From: a virus | Strand: one strand, 5' to 3' | IMG/VR virus record: IMGVR_UViG_3300017598_000626 | Span: 1-42,335 of that record | Length of the DNA stretch: 42,335 nt | Shown here: in pieces, positions 1 through 6,999 of the stretch | How positions within the stretch are numbered: position 1 is the stretch's first letter | How the letters are laid out: each line of letters opens with the position of its first letter | The notes under the pieces: model-generated | Database searches by the model: none | Seen by the model: only the letters and a program-made list of their open reading frames with translations | Told to the model about the DNA's origin: nothing | Made by a program: the position numbers and the translations under genes

Positions 1-120
1 CAAGCTTACCAGAGGGCATCCAGTTCAACAATCAGGGTTCTGTTGACCTTCGCAGCTTGACGAGCTTACCAGAGGGCATCCAGTTCAACAATCAGGGTTA
101 TGTTTACCTTGAAAGCTTGA
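1..120 (+). repeat. 60-bp tandem repeats, left end
   Basis: Two 60-bp units (1-60 and 61-120) differing at only a few positions, mostly those that change GSVDLRS to GYVYLES. They encode 20-residue repeats of the gene that crosses the contig ends. Bases 1-46 are identical to 42290-42335. Confidence 0.95.
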
Positions 121-548
121 CAGATAAAAATATAATGACTTTTGACAGTCAATCAATGAAAATAATTTCTAGTAAAAAAGTACAAGAATTTAACGTCTAC
201 GAGTGCGAGTACATTGGAATGTCAAACATAATTGATAAAATTTGCTACATTGCTAAGCTTGGAGAGTTTTCTGCTCATGGTAAAAGCATAAGAGAATCTA
301 TTGAAGATGTTAAATTCAAAATAATACAGCAAGATTTTGACTCAATGAAGTTGGTTGAGTCTATAAAAGAGAAAGGAACTATTTCGGTAAACGAATATAG
401 GCTACTGACAGGAGCTTGTCTTTTAGGTTGCAATAATTTTCTTGAAACAAAAGGAATTGAAAAAAGAGAAATGGACCTAAAGAAAGCTTTTGATTTATTT
501 CAAGGAGAGTATGGATCAAAAAAAATACAAGAATTATTTGACTTATGA
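1..548 (+). CDS. Repeat protein with conserved phage C-terminal domain (3' part of gene spanning the contig ends)
   Basis: Frame 3 is open from the first base, so this is the 3' part of a gene whose 5' part lies at 42058-42335. Joined across the 46-base overlap the protein is about 259 residues. It begins with 20-residue repeats (consensus LTSLPEGIQFNNQGxVxLxS), regular in leucine like leucine-rich or beta-solenoid repeats. A non-repeated region of about 140 residues follows, with AHGKSIRESIEDVKFK and YRLLTGACLLGCNNF. From memory, similar blocks (HGKT.keAieD..fK, then Y...TGAC..G) follow such repeats in other phage proteins of unknown function. There is no signal peptide, so it is probably intracellular. 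Its stop overlaps the next start by ATGA. The role is unknown; protein-protein binding is a guess from the repeats. Confidence 0.75.
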   Translation, partial: SLPEGIQFNNQGSVDLRSLTSLPEGIQFNNQGYVYLESLTDKNIMTFDSQSMKIISSKKVQEFNVYECEYIGMSNIIDKICYIAKLGEFSAHGKSIRESIEDVKFKIIQQDFDSMKLVESIKEKGTISVNEYRLLTGACLLGCNNFLETKGIEKREMDLKKAFDLFQGEYGSKKIQELFDL

Positions 549-658
549 AAAATTCAAAAACCAAAGAGAGAAACTTGAGAGCAAGAACTCAAAAAGTAAA
601 AGAGCAAAAAGAATATTCAACTTGGAAAAAATCAATCAAAGATCATGAAAAAGACTGA
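545..658 (+). CDS. Small basic protein, 37 residues
   Basis: Not recognised. ATG 545 overlaps the stop of the repeat gene (ATGA), and the ORF ends inside the next gene, which starts at 645. Such tight overlaps are typical of translationally coupled phage genes and are the main support. The product is very rich in Lys and Arg (MKNSKTKERNLRARTQKVKE...) and probably helical; a nucleic-acid-binding or simply charged peptide is possible. No promoter of its own is seen. Confidence 0.5.
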   Translation: MKNSKTKERNLRARTQKVKEQKEYSTWKKSIKDHEKD

Positions 659-899
659 AAGCAAAAATCAAGCGAATAAAGAACAATTTTACTATCTCAT
701 GCACAAAGACACAACTCTTCAGGCTTTCTCATCAGAGAGACAACCCTGCAAGCCTGGAGAAACTTTTTCAATTCAATCTGGAACGTGGAACCCAACAAAG
801 AAACTTTATAAGGTTACAAAGATTGAGCAATGCATTGGAGGGGGCTTTGATGTGATATGTGAATTTGTGAAAGAGATTCCTTTTTTTAATAAAAATTAA
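645..899 (+). CDS. Hypothetical protein, 84 residues
   Basis: Not recognised. It overlaps the preceding small gene by 14 bases and is the last gene before the structured leader at 920-1092. The protein is soluble, with a mixed composition and a predicted beta-rich middle (QSGTWNPTKKLYKVTKIEQC, then GGGFDVICEF). It has two cysteines and no membrane segment. It is likely the last member of the transcription unit that starts near 40.4 kb and crosses the contig junction. Confidence 0.6.
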   Translation: MKKTESKNQANKEQFYYLMHKDTTLQAFSSERQPCKPGETFSIQSGTWNPTKKLYKVTKIEQCIGGGFDVICEFVKEIPFFNKN

Positions 900-910
900 A
901 TAACTTTTAG

Positions 911-918
911 TATATTTG
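911..918 (+). promoter_or_regulatory. Bacteroidota-type -7 element TATATTTG
   Basis: TATATTTG matches the Bacteroidota -7 consensus TAnnTTTG. No good TTG is present about 20 bp upstream, so the promoter call is weaker than others here. A start about 7 bases downstream would give a transcript that begins just before the GCAGTGAG segment of the structured leader. Confidence 0.4.
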
Positions 919-919
919 T

Positions 920-1092
920 ATTAAGCAGTGAGACCAGCCTTGACAATCTGATTCAATCTCACAAATAGTAAAACGTAGAATACATTTAAAAATAATTTCT
1001 TATATAGCAAAGCCTATTATAAGAGCAGTGAGGGAACCTATCTACGTGGGTTCATGTCAAAACCTTGCGGCTCTCGTGATAGGCTTTTTTTT
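920..1092 (+). ncRNA. Structured leader or small RNA ending in an intrinsic terminator
   Basis: Visible elements: hairpin 928-933/957-962 (GTGAGA/TCTCAC); a long hairpin closed by 1011-1017/1079-1085 (AGCCTAT/ATAGGCT) with inner pairs 1023-1026/1070-1073, 1031-1033/1063-1065 and 1034-1038/1049-1053, followed by a run of eight T. The apical loop segment 1041-1047 (TCTACGT) is perfectly complementary to 973-979 (ACGTAGA), a possible pseudoknot. Segment 940-945 (TTGACA) is complementary to 1055-1060 (TGTCAA) and nested with it, which gives an alternative fold that would compete with the terminator. It lies directly before the PAPS-reductase-like gene. It could be a riboswitch or attenuator, or a free small RNA. 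I do not recognise a known class. Confidence 0.5.
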
Positions 1093-1109
1093 GTTTAAAA
1101 CTGAATATT

Positions 1110-1904
1110 ATGAGAAATATCTTTGTTTCGTTTTCGGGAGGAGAATCCTCGGCTTATTTATTAATGAAAGTATTAGAGGAGTATTATAATGATAATATTC
1201 TAGTTTGCTTCGCCAACACAGGAGACGAAAACGAAGAGACATTGTTGTTTGTTAAGAAACTGCAAGACTATTACGATATAGATGTTTTATGGCTGGAAGC
1301 TTATGTTTCAAAGCAACACAGAAAAGGCGTAATGCCAGTTATAGTTAATTACGAAAATGCTTCAAGGGATGGAACTCCACTGTTAGACCAATCTGAAAAA
1401 TTAGGACACGCTGCTATAACTGCGAGCCATTGCACAAGGGATTTAAAAGTAAGGTCAATGCATAAGTTTGCAAAGGTTTATTTTGAGGGGCAACCATACA
1501 CAACAATGCAAGGAATAAGGTACGATGAATCAAGTCGAGTTAATTGGGAGAAGGCAAAAAAAGAAAATTGGGAGTATCCACTGATTGAGTGGAAAATAAC
1601 AAAGCCCTATATTAATAAATATTGGGAGCAACACGAAAGAGAAAGAGGATTTAGGTTAAACCTAGAAGAGCACCAAGGCAACTGCAATCTTTGTTTTAAG
1701 AAGTCGGACAAGAAGCTAATTAAATTAATCAGAGAAAAGCCCTGTTTAATCTTATTTAGAATAACACTTGAGCTAATATCAAAAACAGACAAGCACGACC
1801 AATTTAGAAAAAATAGAACAGCTGTTGACTTACTAGAACTCGCTGCTTCTGATACAAAAACTAGTCAACTATCTATATTTGGCGGTCAATGTTTTTGTGC
1901 TTAA
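1110..1904 (+). CDS. PAPS-reductase-like (adenine nucleotide alpha hydrolase) protein
   Basis: 264 residues. The N-terminus carries the PP-loop SGGESS (residues 9-14) of the ATP-pyrophosphatase/PAPS reductase fold, followed by VCFANTGDENEETL. Further family marks are SHCTRDLKV, GIRYDESSRV and a cysteine pair in GNCNLCFKKSDKK; the C-terminus has two more cysteines. Phage members of this family are common, but their substrate is generally unknown; classical sulfate reduction, thiolation of a nucleotide or DNA phosphorothioation-type chemistry are all possible. No dnd-like partner genes are visible. It sits immediately after a T-run terminator of a structured RNA, 17 bases before its ATG, so attenuation is plausible. 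It is followed 24 bases later by the replication protein. Confidence 0.85.
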   Translation: MRNIFVSFSGGESSAYLLMKVLEEYYNDNILVCFANTGDENEETLLFVKKLQDYYDIDVLWLEAYVSKQHRKGVMPVIVNYENASRDGTPLLDQSEKLGHAAITASHCTRDLKVRSMHKFAKVYFEGQPYTTMQGIRYDESSRVNWEKAKKENWEYPLIEWKITKPYINKYWEQHERERGFRLNLEEHQGNCNLCFKKSDKKLIKLIREKPCLILFRITLELISKTDKHDQFRKNRTAVDLLELAASDTKTSQLSIFGGQCFCA

Positions 1905-1928
1905 AAATATCACAACAATCACTAACGT

Positions 1929-2909
1929 ATGAGTAAGTTAAAAGGAGTTTGGATAGATGGCTTATTATGGGAATCTAAGGAGTTTAAGCCTATTGAGATG
2001 CATCTGCTACAAAAAATCAAAGACCTTGATAACGACAACGGATGCACAGCAATGAACGCTTGGTTTGCTGACTTCTTAGGAGTGTCTAAATCAAGAGTAA
2101 GTCAGTTGATTAGTAAATTTAAGAGTAAAAAGTTAATTTCTGTTAAGCTAAAGTACAACGGAAAAGAGGTCATTGGTCGTGTCATTAGAATACTAAAGGG
2201 GGGTATGTTGTATTTTAAAGAGGGTATGTTGAAAACGAATAACCCCCTTTCAAATCCTAAAGACCCCTCTTTAATTTTCAGTGGAGACAGTAATAGAGTT
2301 TTAAGTAATAGAGTTAATAGTTTAATTGAATTGAATAATTCAAAAGAAGAAAGAATAAAACAATTAGAACAAGAGCTTTTTGAATTAAAAAACCAAGACG
2401 CAAAAGAAAGAGAAAAAGATTCCGCGAAAAAAGAGAAAAGAGTTTTCCCTGACATCACAGCAAGAAAGTCATACAAAGTTGAGGAGGATGAGCAAGAGAG
2501 GGATCCAAGAGATATGAGGACCAATCCTCAAAATACTTTCTCCAGCGATCAAGTTGAAGCAATTGCAACTCTTCTGGCCATCTATCCAAAAGATAATTAT
2601 CAATTATTAATTGACTGCCAGCAAGAAAATAAAGGATTAACTCCAACAAATGACCAGATCAAACTTTGTCGAGAATCATACATTACAGCTGGACTCCTCC
2701 AATATTCGTATCTCAAGTGCATCTCTGACATCAACCTATTTCAAAAGCAGTTCATCCAATGGATTCCAAAACACTTGAAATTCCTGGAAAAAGGAGAGAA
2801 ATTCAAAGCAAAAAAATCATATCAAAAGAGTGATCCTGACACAAGGAATGGAATGGATGTGAATTATTCAATTGAGAAATCATCAGAAATGGCTCGAAAG
2901 TATGGATAA
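1929..2909 (+). CDS. Winged-helix replication initiation protein
   Basis: 326 residues. Residues about 1-90 form a helix-turn-helix/winged-helix unit (GCTAMNAWFADFLGVSKSRV is followed by a recognition-type helix and a basic wing), as in phage replisome organisers that bind the origin. Residues 130-175 are a charged coiled-coil or linker, and the C-terminal third is an alpha-helical domain rich in Lys. The next genes encode a DnaC-like helicase loader and a nuclease, which suits a role in starting phage replication with the host helicase. The origin might lie in or next to this gene, as in lambda O, but I see no clear iterons. Function is inferred from the HTH and context. Confidence 0.65.
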   Translation: MSKLKGVWIDGLLWESKEFKPIEMHLLQKIKDLDNDNGCTAMNAWFADFLGVSKSRVSQLISKFKSKKLISVKLKYNGKEVIGRVIRILKGGMLYFKEGMLKTNNPLSNPKDPSLIFSGDSNRVLSNRVNSLIELNNSKEERIKQLEQELFELKNQDAKEREKDSAKKEKRVFPDITARKSYKVEEDEQERDPRDMRTNPQNTFSSDQVEAIATLLAIYPKDNYQLLIDCQQENKGLTPTNDQIKLCRESYITAGLLQYSYLKCISDINLFQKQFIQWIPKHLKFLEKGEKFKAKKSYQKSDPDTRNGMDVNYSIEKSSEMARKYG

Positions 2910-2987
2910 ACTTTAAGCTAAAAAACACACCTAATCAATTAAAAACCATGTTTTGTACGAAATATTCAAAATAAATCGCGCAATTAC

Positions 2988-3018
2988 TTGCATAATCTGT
3001 GCAATTGCTTTACATTTG
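2988..3018 (+). promoter_or_regulatory. Early rightward promoter with overlapping operator
   Basis: TTG at 2988-2990 is separated by 20 bp from TACATTTG at 3011-3018, a full match to the Bacteroidota promoter. The -33 element is covered by the inverted repeat TTGCATAATCTGTGCAA (2988-3004), TTGCA-N7-TGCAA. The same operator in the same place occurs at 20166-20182 and 39744-39760 on the other strand. Drives the helicase-loader/sigma operon. The non-coding stretch 2910-3049 holds nothing else I can identify. Confidence 0.75.
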
Positions 3019-3049
3019 AAGAACAGAAAGGAAATTTAAAACCAATACA

Positions 3050-4024
3050 ATGACAATGAGCAATTTTGAAGAATGGAAAGAGGCTAAATTACAAAAGATC
3101 TGGGATCTGTACTCTGACATTGATGAGGACAAAAGAATTGACTCCATGTTGCCAGAGCATAGGATTGAGTTTCTTGACGATTCAGAGCGAATGAGAGAGA
3201 TATCAAACATCTCAAATCCATTCAAAGGAAAAGTCAAACTTGAGTCATCTCAATATGACAATGACAAAGTTGTCAAAGACATCAAGGAGACAACGAAAGG
3301 AAAAAGGACCTCAATGAGTAAAGCAAGAGAGGAATATCTCATGAAATCAATTCCTGAATATGGGGAAAAGATAAGAGATTGCTATGTTGAGAAAAAGAAA
3401 TCTCCTGTCAGATTACCAAAGTATGATCAAGCGATTGAAGTCTTTGGAAAGCTTTTCTTGGAGAAATCTTTTCATGACTCTGACTTTGTTGTTGATGATT
3501 TCAACAGAAATGCAATTAAAAAGCTCCTCATGTACTTCATTGGAGACTCTGATGTTGAGGACCGGTCAAAGGTTATTGGAGGAACTCTTGACCTAAACAA
3601 AGGAATTTATTTATTTGGAGATGTTGGGTCTGGGAAAACAAATCTGATGTATCAATTGTATTTATTCCTCAAGGAATTCAGATTTGAAAAGAGATTTCAA
3701 TTCAATGATTTCAAGCAAACGATTGAGATTTGTTCCAGCAAAGGGATTCAGTATCTTGATAAGTTCAAATCTGGAGACTGGTGTCATGATGAGTTGATCT
3801 CAAAAGATGTCAATAACTATGGAAATAAAATTGAACCAGCTCAATCAATCATTTGCACAGCTTACAACCGATATATAAAGACAGGAGGATTGACTCATTT
3901 CACTGGGAATGGAACTCCTCAAGAGTTAGCCAAAGCGCTCGGACAAGTAGCATATTCAAGATTGAGTCACATGAATAACTATATTTTTATGGGGCAAATT
4001 AACAGGAGACCAAACAACGACTAA
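3050..4024 (+). CDS. DnaC-like helicase loader ATPase
   Basis: 324 residues. The P-loop GDVGSGKT lies near residues 190-197 in the context YLFGDVGSGKTNLM. A Walker B-like acidic pair is at about 245-250 (CHDELI), and the C-terminus ends in a DnaC-type block (AYSRLSHMNNYIFM). The N-terminal half is charged and helical and could bind the helicase. Members of this family load the replicative helicase; no phage DnaB is present, so the host helicase is the likely partner. ATG at 3050 gives MTMSNFEEW; ATG 3056 is an alternative. The gene follows an operator-controlled promoter and precedes tightly packed early genes. Confidence 0.75.
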   Translation: MTMSNFEEWKEAKLQKIWDLYSDIDEDKRIDSMLPEHRIEFLDDSERMREISNISNPFKGKVKLESSQYDNDKVVKDIKETTKGKRTSMSKAREEYLMKSIPEYGEKIRDCYVEKKKSPVRLPKYDQAIEVFGKLFLEKSFHDSDFVVDDFNRNAIKKLLMYFIGDSDVEDRSKVIGGTLDLNKGIYLFGDVGSGKTNLMYQLYLFLKEFRFEKRFQFNDFKQTIEICSSKGIQYLDKFKSGDWCHDELISKDVNNYGNKIEPAQSIICTAYNRYIKTGGLTHFTGNGTPQELAKALGQVAYSRLSHMNNYIFMGQINRRPNND

Positions 4025-4026
4025 AA

Positions 4027-4359
4027 ATGGAATTTGAACCAATGGACCTTGAGACAGCTGTTGAGCACATTGCAAGACAAAAGGAAATCCAATACAGGGA
4101 GAACATATTCATCAGGAAAACAAAGATCAGATTTGACATTGAATTTGTCAGCAGAAAGTTAGCTGATGAGTTTTCCTTTGCCTGGGCAACCAGCATAAGA
4201 GATCTTTATGATGGAGATTTTATTTTGTTTCTTCATTACCTGGACGATGGAAGATTGATTCCTATTCCTAAGATGTATAAACCAGGACCAGCTCCAACAG
4301 TTCAATTAAAATTAGTCAAAGGGTGTCAACGACCAGAGAAAAGGCTCCCATTTTTTTAA
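4027..4359 (+). CDS. Hypothetical protein, 110 residues
   Basis: Not recognised. It lies two bases after the helicase loader stop and three before the VRR-NUC gene, so it belongs to the replication operon. The product has an N-terminal helical part with many Arg/Lys/Glu and a C-terminal part rich in Pro and Gly (GRLIPIPKMYKPGPAP). It has no cysteine pairs typical of zinc sites and no membrane segment. A role as accessory replication or recombination factor is inferred from position only. Confidence 0.65.
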   Translation: MEFEPMDLETAVEHIARQKEIQYRENIFIRKTKIRFDIEFVSRKLADEFSFAWATSIRDLYDGDFILFLHYLDDGRLIPIPKMYKPGPAPTVQLKLVKGCQRPEKRLPFF

Positions 4360-4362
4360 GAT

Positions 4363-4863
4363 ATGGCAAAGAAAACAAGATACACACTAGAGGAGTTTAA
4401 AAGAGACTTTGGAACCAAAGGAGGAAAGATTGTCAACAAGACTGAAGAGATGGAGCAAGCGGAGTTGATTGTCTGGATTAAAGAAAAATATCCTGATGTC
4501 CTTTATACTGTTGACCTTGGAGGAGTACATCTCACGCCACAACAAAGAAAGATCCACAATACAAGATCTAGGAGAGGACATCCAGATTTGATGTTTCAAG
4601 AGTGGTTCAAAGATGATTTTTGTGGACTAGCAATTGAGTTCAAGCCAACAGGAAAAAAGTTGAGCATGAAAATCATCCTTGAAAATGACCACTTAAAAGA
4701 ACAATGGGAGTACATCCAACTACTAAAGCAAAGAGGTCACATTGGAGGATTTTGCTCTGGAATATTTTGTGCAAAAAAAGTAATTAATGCATACTTAGAA
4801 GGAACGGAGAAAAGTTTAAAAATAATTGATCATTACTTATTCCCTCCACAATCAACAAAATGA
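4363..4863 (+). CDS. VRR-NUC-type nuclease
   Basis: 166 residues. The PD-(D/E)XK-like core of VRR-NUC proteins is visible: an N-terminal helix with E29-E34 (EEMEQAEL), then RRGHPDL with Asp75, then IEFK with Glu92 and Lys94, then a Gln-containing helix (LKEQWEYIQLLKQRG). VRR-NUC enzymes cut branched DNA; phage copies are often Holliday-junction-type resolvases in replication operons, which fits the neighbours. Its stop overlaps the start of a tiny membrane peptide by ATGA. Confidence 0.8.
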   Translation: MAKKTRYTLEEFKRDFGTKGGKIVNKTEEMEQAELIVWIKEKYPDVLYTVDLGGVHLTPQQRKIHNTRSRRGHPDLMFQEWFKDDFCGLAIEFKPTGKKLSMKIILENDHLKEQWEYIQLLKQRGHIGGFCSGIFCAKKVINAYLEGTEKSLKIIDHYLFPPQSTK

Positions 4864-4931
4864 ATATATTAACAAGCATCATAATAGGATTATTACTTGG
4901 ATGGTGTATATCAACGACAAAAGATGACTAA
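4860..4931 (+). CDS. Membrane microprotein, 23 residues
   Basis: ATG 4860 overlaps the stop of the nuclease gene (ATGA), and the ORF runs into the first codons of the sigma factor gene (overlap 8 bases). The product is a short hydrophobic helix (NILTSIIIGLLLGWC) followed by a polar tail ISTTKDD, so a single membrane-spanning peptide. Overlaps on both sides suggest translational coupling. Function unknown; it could be only a coupling device for sigma factor translation. Confidence 0.5.
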   Translation: MNILTSIIIGLLLGWCISTTKDD

Positions 4932-5814
4932 AACGAAAGGACTCAAAAAGTTTTCAATTGGAAACTCGATCACAGTAAGAGATACGAAAGCAATAAAATC
5001 CTATTTTTACGAGCTGAACACAATCGACACAGCTCCAATGCAAAAGGATCAAGAAATCATTTGCTTTGAAAAGTATCAAAACGGATGCAAAAAGTCAGGA
5101 GAGAGAATCCTCCACTCAAATCTAAGATTTGTTGTCAGTGTGGCGAAAGCTTTTCACAGAGGAAATCCTTGTCTTGAGGTCAACGACTTAATCCAGTGTG
5201 GCAATATCGGACTCATGACAGCAATGAGAAAGTATGACATATCAAAAGGCTTTAAATTCATTTCTTATGCTGTTTGGTGGATTCGACAACATATACTTGA
5301 GGAAATCAAAAACAACTCCAACACAATCAAGATTCCTCAAAATGCAAGACACATCCAAGGACTACAAGATACATTTGTTTCCAAGTTCTATAATGAAAAC
5401 GGATTCAATCCTTCTCATCATGAAATTGCTCAAGCTCTATCCACTACAAAAGAAAACATTATGTTTTTAAATAATTCGTGTTTTGTAAAGAGCATTGATG
5501 ACAAAGTTGCTGATGATGACTCTCCAGTACTAAAAGACATAATTCAAGGAGAATCAAATGAGTTTGACAAGATATTTGCTGATGATGTCTCCAAGAGTCT
5601 TGAGGATGCTTTTAAATGCCTTAAAGAAAAAGAGAGGCACGTTCTGTCTAAACTATACAATTTAAACGATGAGGACAAATCTGTTGGGCTCTTGAGGCTA
5701 TCTCATGAAATGGGGAAAACAAGAGAAGGAATCAGACAGTTGAGAAATAGAGCACTTGAAAAGATTAGCAAGTATTCAATTGAAAATAACATGGAATTAT
5801 TAAATTTTTGGTAA
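4924..5814 (+). CDS. Phage sigma-70 factor of the Bacteroidota primary-sigma type
   Basis: 296 residues from ATG 4924; an in-frame ATG at 4897 lies inside the preceding microprotein and is less likely. Region 2 is well conserved: NLRFVVSVAK near residue 67, then DLIQCGNIGLMTAMRKYD, then GFKFISYAVWWIRQHIL near 109-125, which covers the core-binding and -10 recognition helices. Domain 3 follows (HHEIAQALSTT), and domain 4 has a helix-turn-helix (SHEMGKTREGIRQLRNRALEKI). The size and sequence resemble the short host primary sigma, so it may have been captured from a host. It would redirect host RNA polymerase, probably to late phage promoters. Being in the repressed early operon fits that role. 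Confidence 0.9.
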   Translation: MTKTKGLKKFSIGNSITVRDTKAIKSYFYELNTIDTAPMQKDQEIICFEKYQNGCKKSGERILHSNLRFVVSVAKAFHRGNPCLEVNDLIQCGNIGLMTAMRKYDISKGFKFISYAVWWIRQHILEEIKNNSNTIKIPQNARHIQGLQDTFVSKFYNENGFNPSHHEIAQALSTTKENIMFLNNSCFVKSIDDKVADDDSPVLKDIIQGESNEFDKIFADDVSKSLEDAFKCLKEKERHVLSKLYNLNDEDKSVGLLRLSHEMGKTREGIRQLRNRALEKISKYSIENNMELLNFW

Positions 5815-5815
5815 G

Positions 5816-6040
5816 ATGAGCAACCAAGAAAACAAAAGCGAATTAAAAGAGACAACTGGATCTTGCTGCTGTACTGTCACGCTCTCACTTTCCAGCTCTT
5901 GCGCTCCAATGACAAATGTGACATACATCACAGATCGACAAGTTGGAAACTACAAGAGAGCGCTATCCAGTAGAAAGAAGAAAAGAAAGGAACCATCAGA
6001 AAAGATATATTTTTATTCAAAACGAAAAACAAAAAGATAA
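5816..6040 (+). CDS. Cys/Ser-rich small protein, 74 residues
   Basis: Not recognised. It begins one base after the sigma stop and ends overlapping the next start (TAATG). The N-terminal half has a CCC triplet and another Cys in a Ser/Thr-rich stretch (SCCCTVTLSLSSSCAP); the C-terminal half is very basic (SSRKKKRKEPSEK). The basic tail suggests nucleic acid or membrane-surface contact, but nothing specific can be named. Confidence 0.6.
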   Translation: MSNQENKSELKETTGSCCCTVTLSLSSSCAPMTNVTYITDRQVGNYKRALSSRKKKRKEPSEKIYFYSKRKTKR

Positions 6041-6258
6041 TGCCAATACAAGAAACAAAAGCAATCAAAGCAACTTGCGATAAATGTGGAAAACCTTTTG
6101 TCAGTTATCAAGGAGTTGAATTATTCAAGGATGCTGTCTCTATAATGACCGATATACAAGACAAGCTCTGGAAGGCTCAAGGAGGTCAATTATTGTGCTT
6201 AAAATGCTTTGATGTACATTCAGAGAATGAGAACATCAATGAGCTTAAAATTGTTTAA
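6040..6258 (+). CDS. Small zinc-ribbon-like protein, 72 residues
   Basis: Two CxxC knuckles, CDKCGKPF near residue 14 and CLKCF near residue 54, separated by a helical stretch, form a likely four-cysteine zinc site. Small zinc-ribbon proteins are frequent in early phage operons, where they bind DNA or RNA polymerase; a role next to the phage sigma factor is attractive but unproven. The start codon overlaps the previous stop. Confidence 0.65.
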   Translation: MPIQETKAIKATCDKCGKPFVSYQGVELFKDAVSIMTDIQDKLWKAQGGQLLCLKCFDVHSENENINELKIV

Positions 6259-6261
6259 AAA

Positions 6262-6339
6262 ATGTACATTTTAAAGATGATAATTATTTTTATAGTATTG
6301 TTGTGTCTTGGATCGTTGATCAGAGATGTGATGAAATAA
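6262..6339 (+). CDS. Membrane microprotein, 25 residues
   Basis: A short ORF (ATG 6262, stop 6337-6339) between two accepted genes, spaced three bases from the upstream stop. It encodes one hydrophobic segment (MIIIFIVLLCLGSLI) with a short charged end (RDVMK). It is the second single-span microprotein in this early operon. Support is only position and hydrophobicity. Confidence 0.4.
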   Translation: MYILKMIIIFIVLLCLGSLIRDVMK

Positions 6340-6348
6340 ACAAATAAC

Positions 6349-6570
6349 ATGACACAGGCAGATTTTTTGAGAAAGCATGGAGGCGATGAGTTTGCATTCC
6401 ATAAGATAGATAAACACAAGATAATTACTTATACTAATACAGTAATGGGCATTTCGGTAAAAGGGTCAATCAAATTCCATTCAAATTTAGAAAGCGTTGA
6501 GGATGGACACACTTTGATGGCAGAACTCGAGGAGCTTGAGATATTAATACTTAAGCCAATAAAAGACTAA
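6349..6570 (+). CDS. Hypothetical protein, 73 residues
   Basis: Not recognised. Last gene of the early rightward operon, followed at once by a strong bidirectional terminator. The product is acidic and soluble, with alternating beta-type stretches (KIITYTNTVMGISVKGSIKF) and a helical acidic end. No motif is visible. Confidence 0.6.
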   Translation: MTQADFLRKHGGDEFAFHKIDKHKIITYTNTVMGISVKGSIKFHSNLESVEDGHTLMAELEELEILILKPIKD

Positions 6571-6577
6571 AACAAAG

Positions 6578-6613
6578 AAAAGACCAGCTCAATCAAGCTG
6601 GTCTTTTCTTTTA
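6578..6613. terminator. Bidirectional intrinsic terminator
   Basis: Stem 6581-6589/6596-6604 (AGACCAGCT/AGCTGGTCT) with a six-base loop, extended by AAA/TTT, with T-rich sequence on both sides. It separates the rightward early operon from the convergent leftward genes. Confidence 0.85.
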
Positions 6614-6931
6614 TACCTCAAGAACAATCTCATTGATCTTCTCATTTTTCCTCCTCAACTCCTTTTTAACTCTCTCTATATCCACAAGGTCAAACTCCAA
6701 GTCAAGCTCCTCTATTTCAGCAACCTCGACAACTCCAACCTCCAGAGCCATCTCTTTGATTTGAATATGCATAGGAATATCACAAGAGAAAGCTCCTTGA
6801 TTCAGCATTGAACTCAATGAGGACTCTGATGATCCTGGGAATCTCTTTTCAATCTTGTTGATTATAGTATGAATCAAGCTAGTTCCATAAGTAGTCAAAA
6901 AGCAAATAGCAATAAATTGAAAGAATGTCAT
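6611..6931 (-). CDS. Hypothetical membrane-anchored protein, 106 residues
   Basis: Not recognised. N-terminal hydrophobic segment (FFQFIAICFLTTYGTSLI, residues 3-20), then a mostly acidic soluble region ending in a charged helix (ERVKKELRRKNEKINEIV). Such an anchor plus coiled-coil layout occurs in spanin- or superinfection-type proteins, but nothing decides it. Last of three leftward genes that form an island between two rightward operons. Confidence 0.6.
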   Translation of the reverse strand: MTFFQFIAICFLTTYGTSLIHTIINKIEKRFPGSSESSLSSMLNQGAFSCDIPMHIQIKEMALEVGVVEVAEIEELDLEFDLVDIERVKKELRRKNEKINEIVLEV

Positions 6932-6999
6932 AACTAAAGTTTTAGTTTAATGTTTAGGTGTCAAAAACGTCATTTGAAGCAAATCAAAGTAGTTTAATA

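Noticed and set aside
1009-1092. A tRNA or tRNA-like gene (7-bp closing stem, GGTTC segment)
   Set aside because: The arms do not follow cloverleaf spacing, the GGTTC pairs within another hairpin and no CCA or usual anticodon arm is present; a terminator with inner stems fits better.
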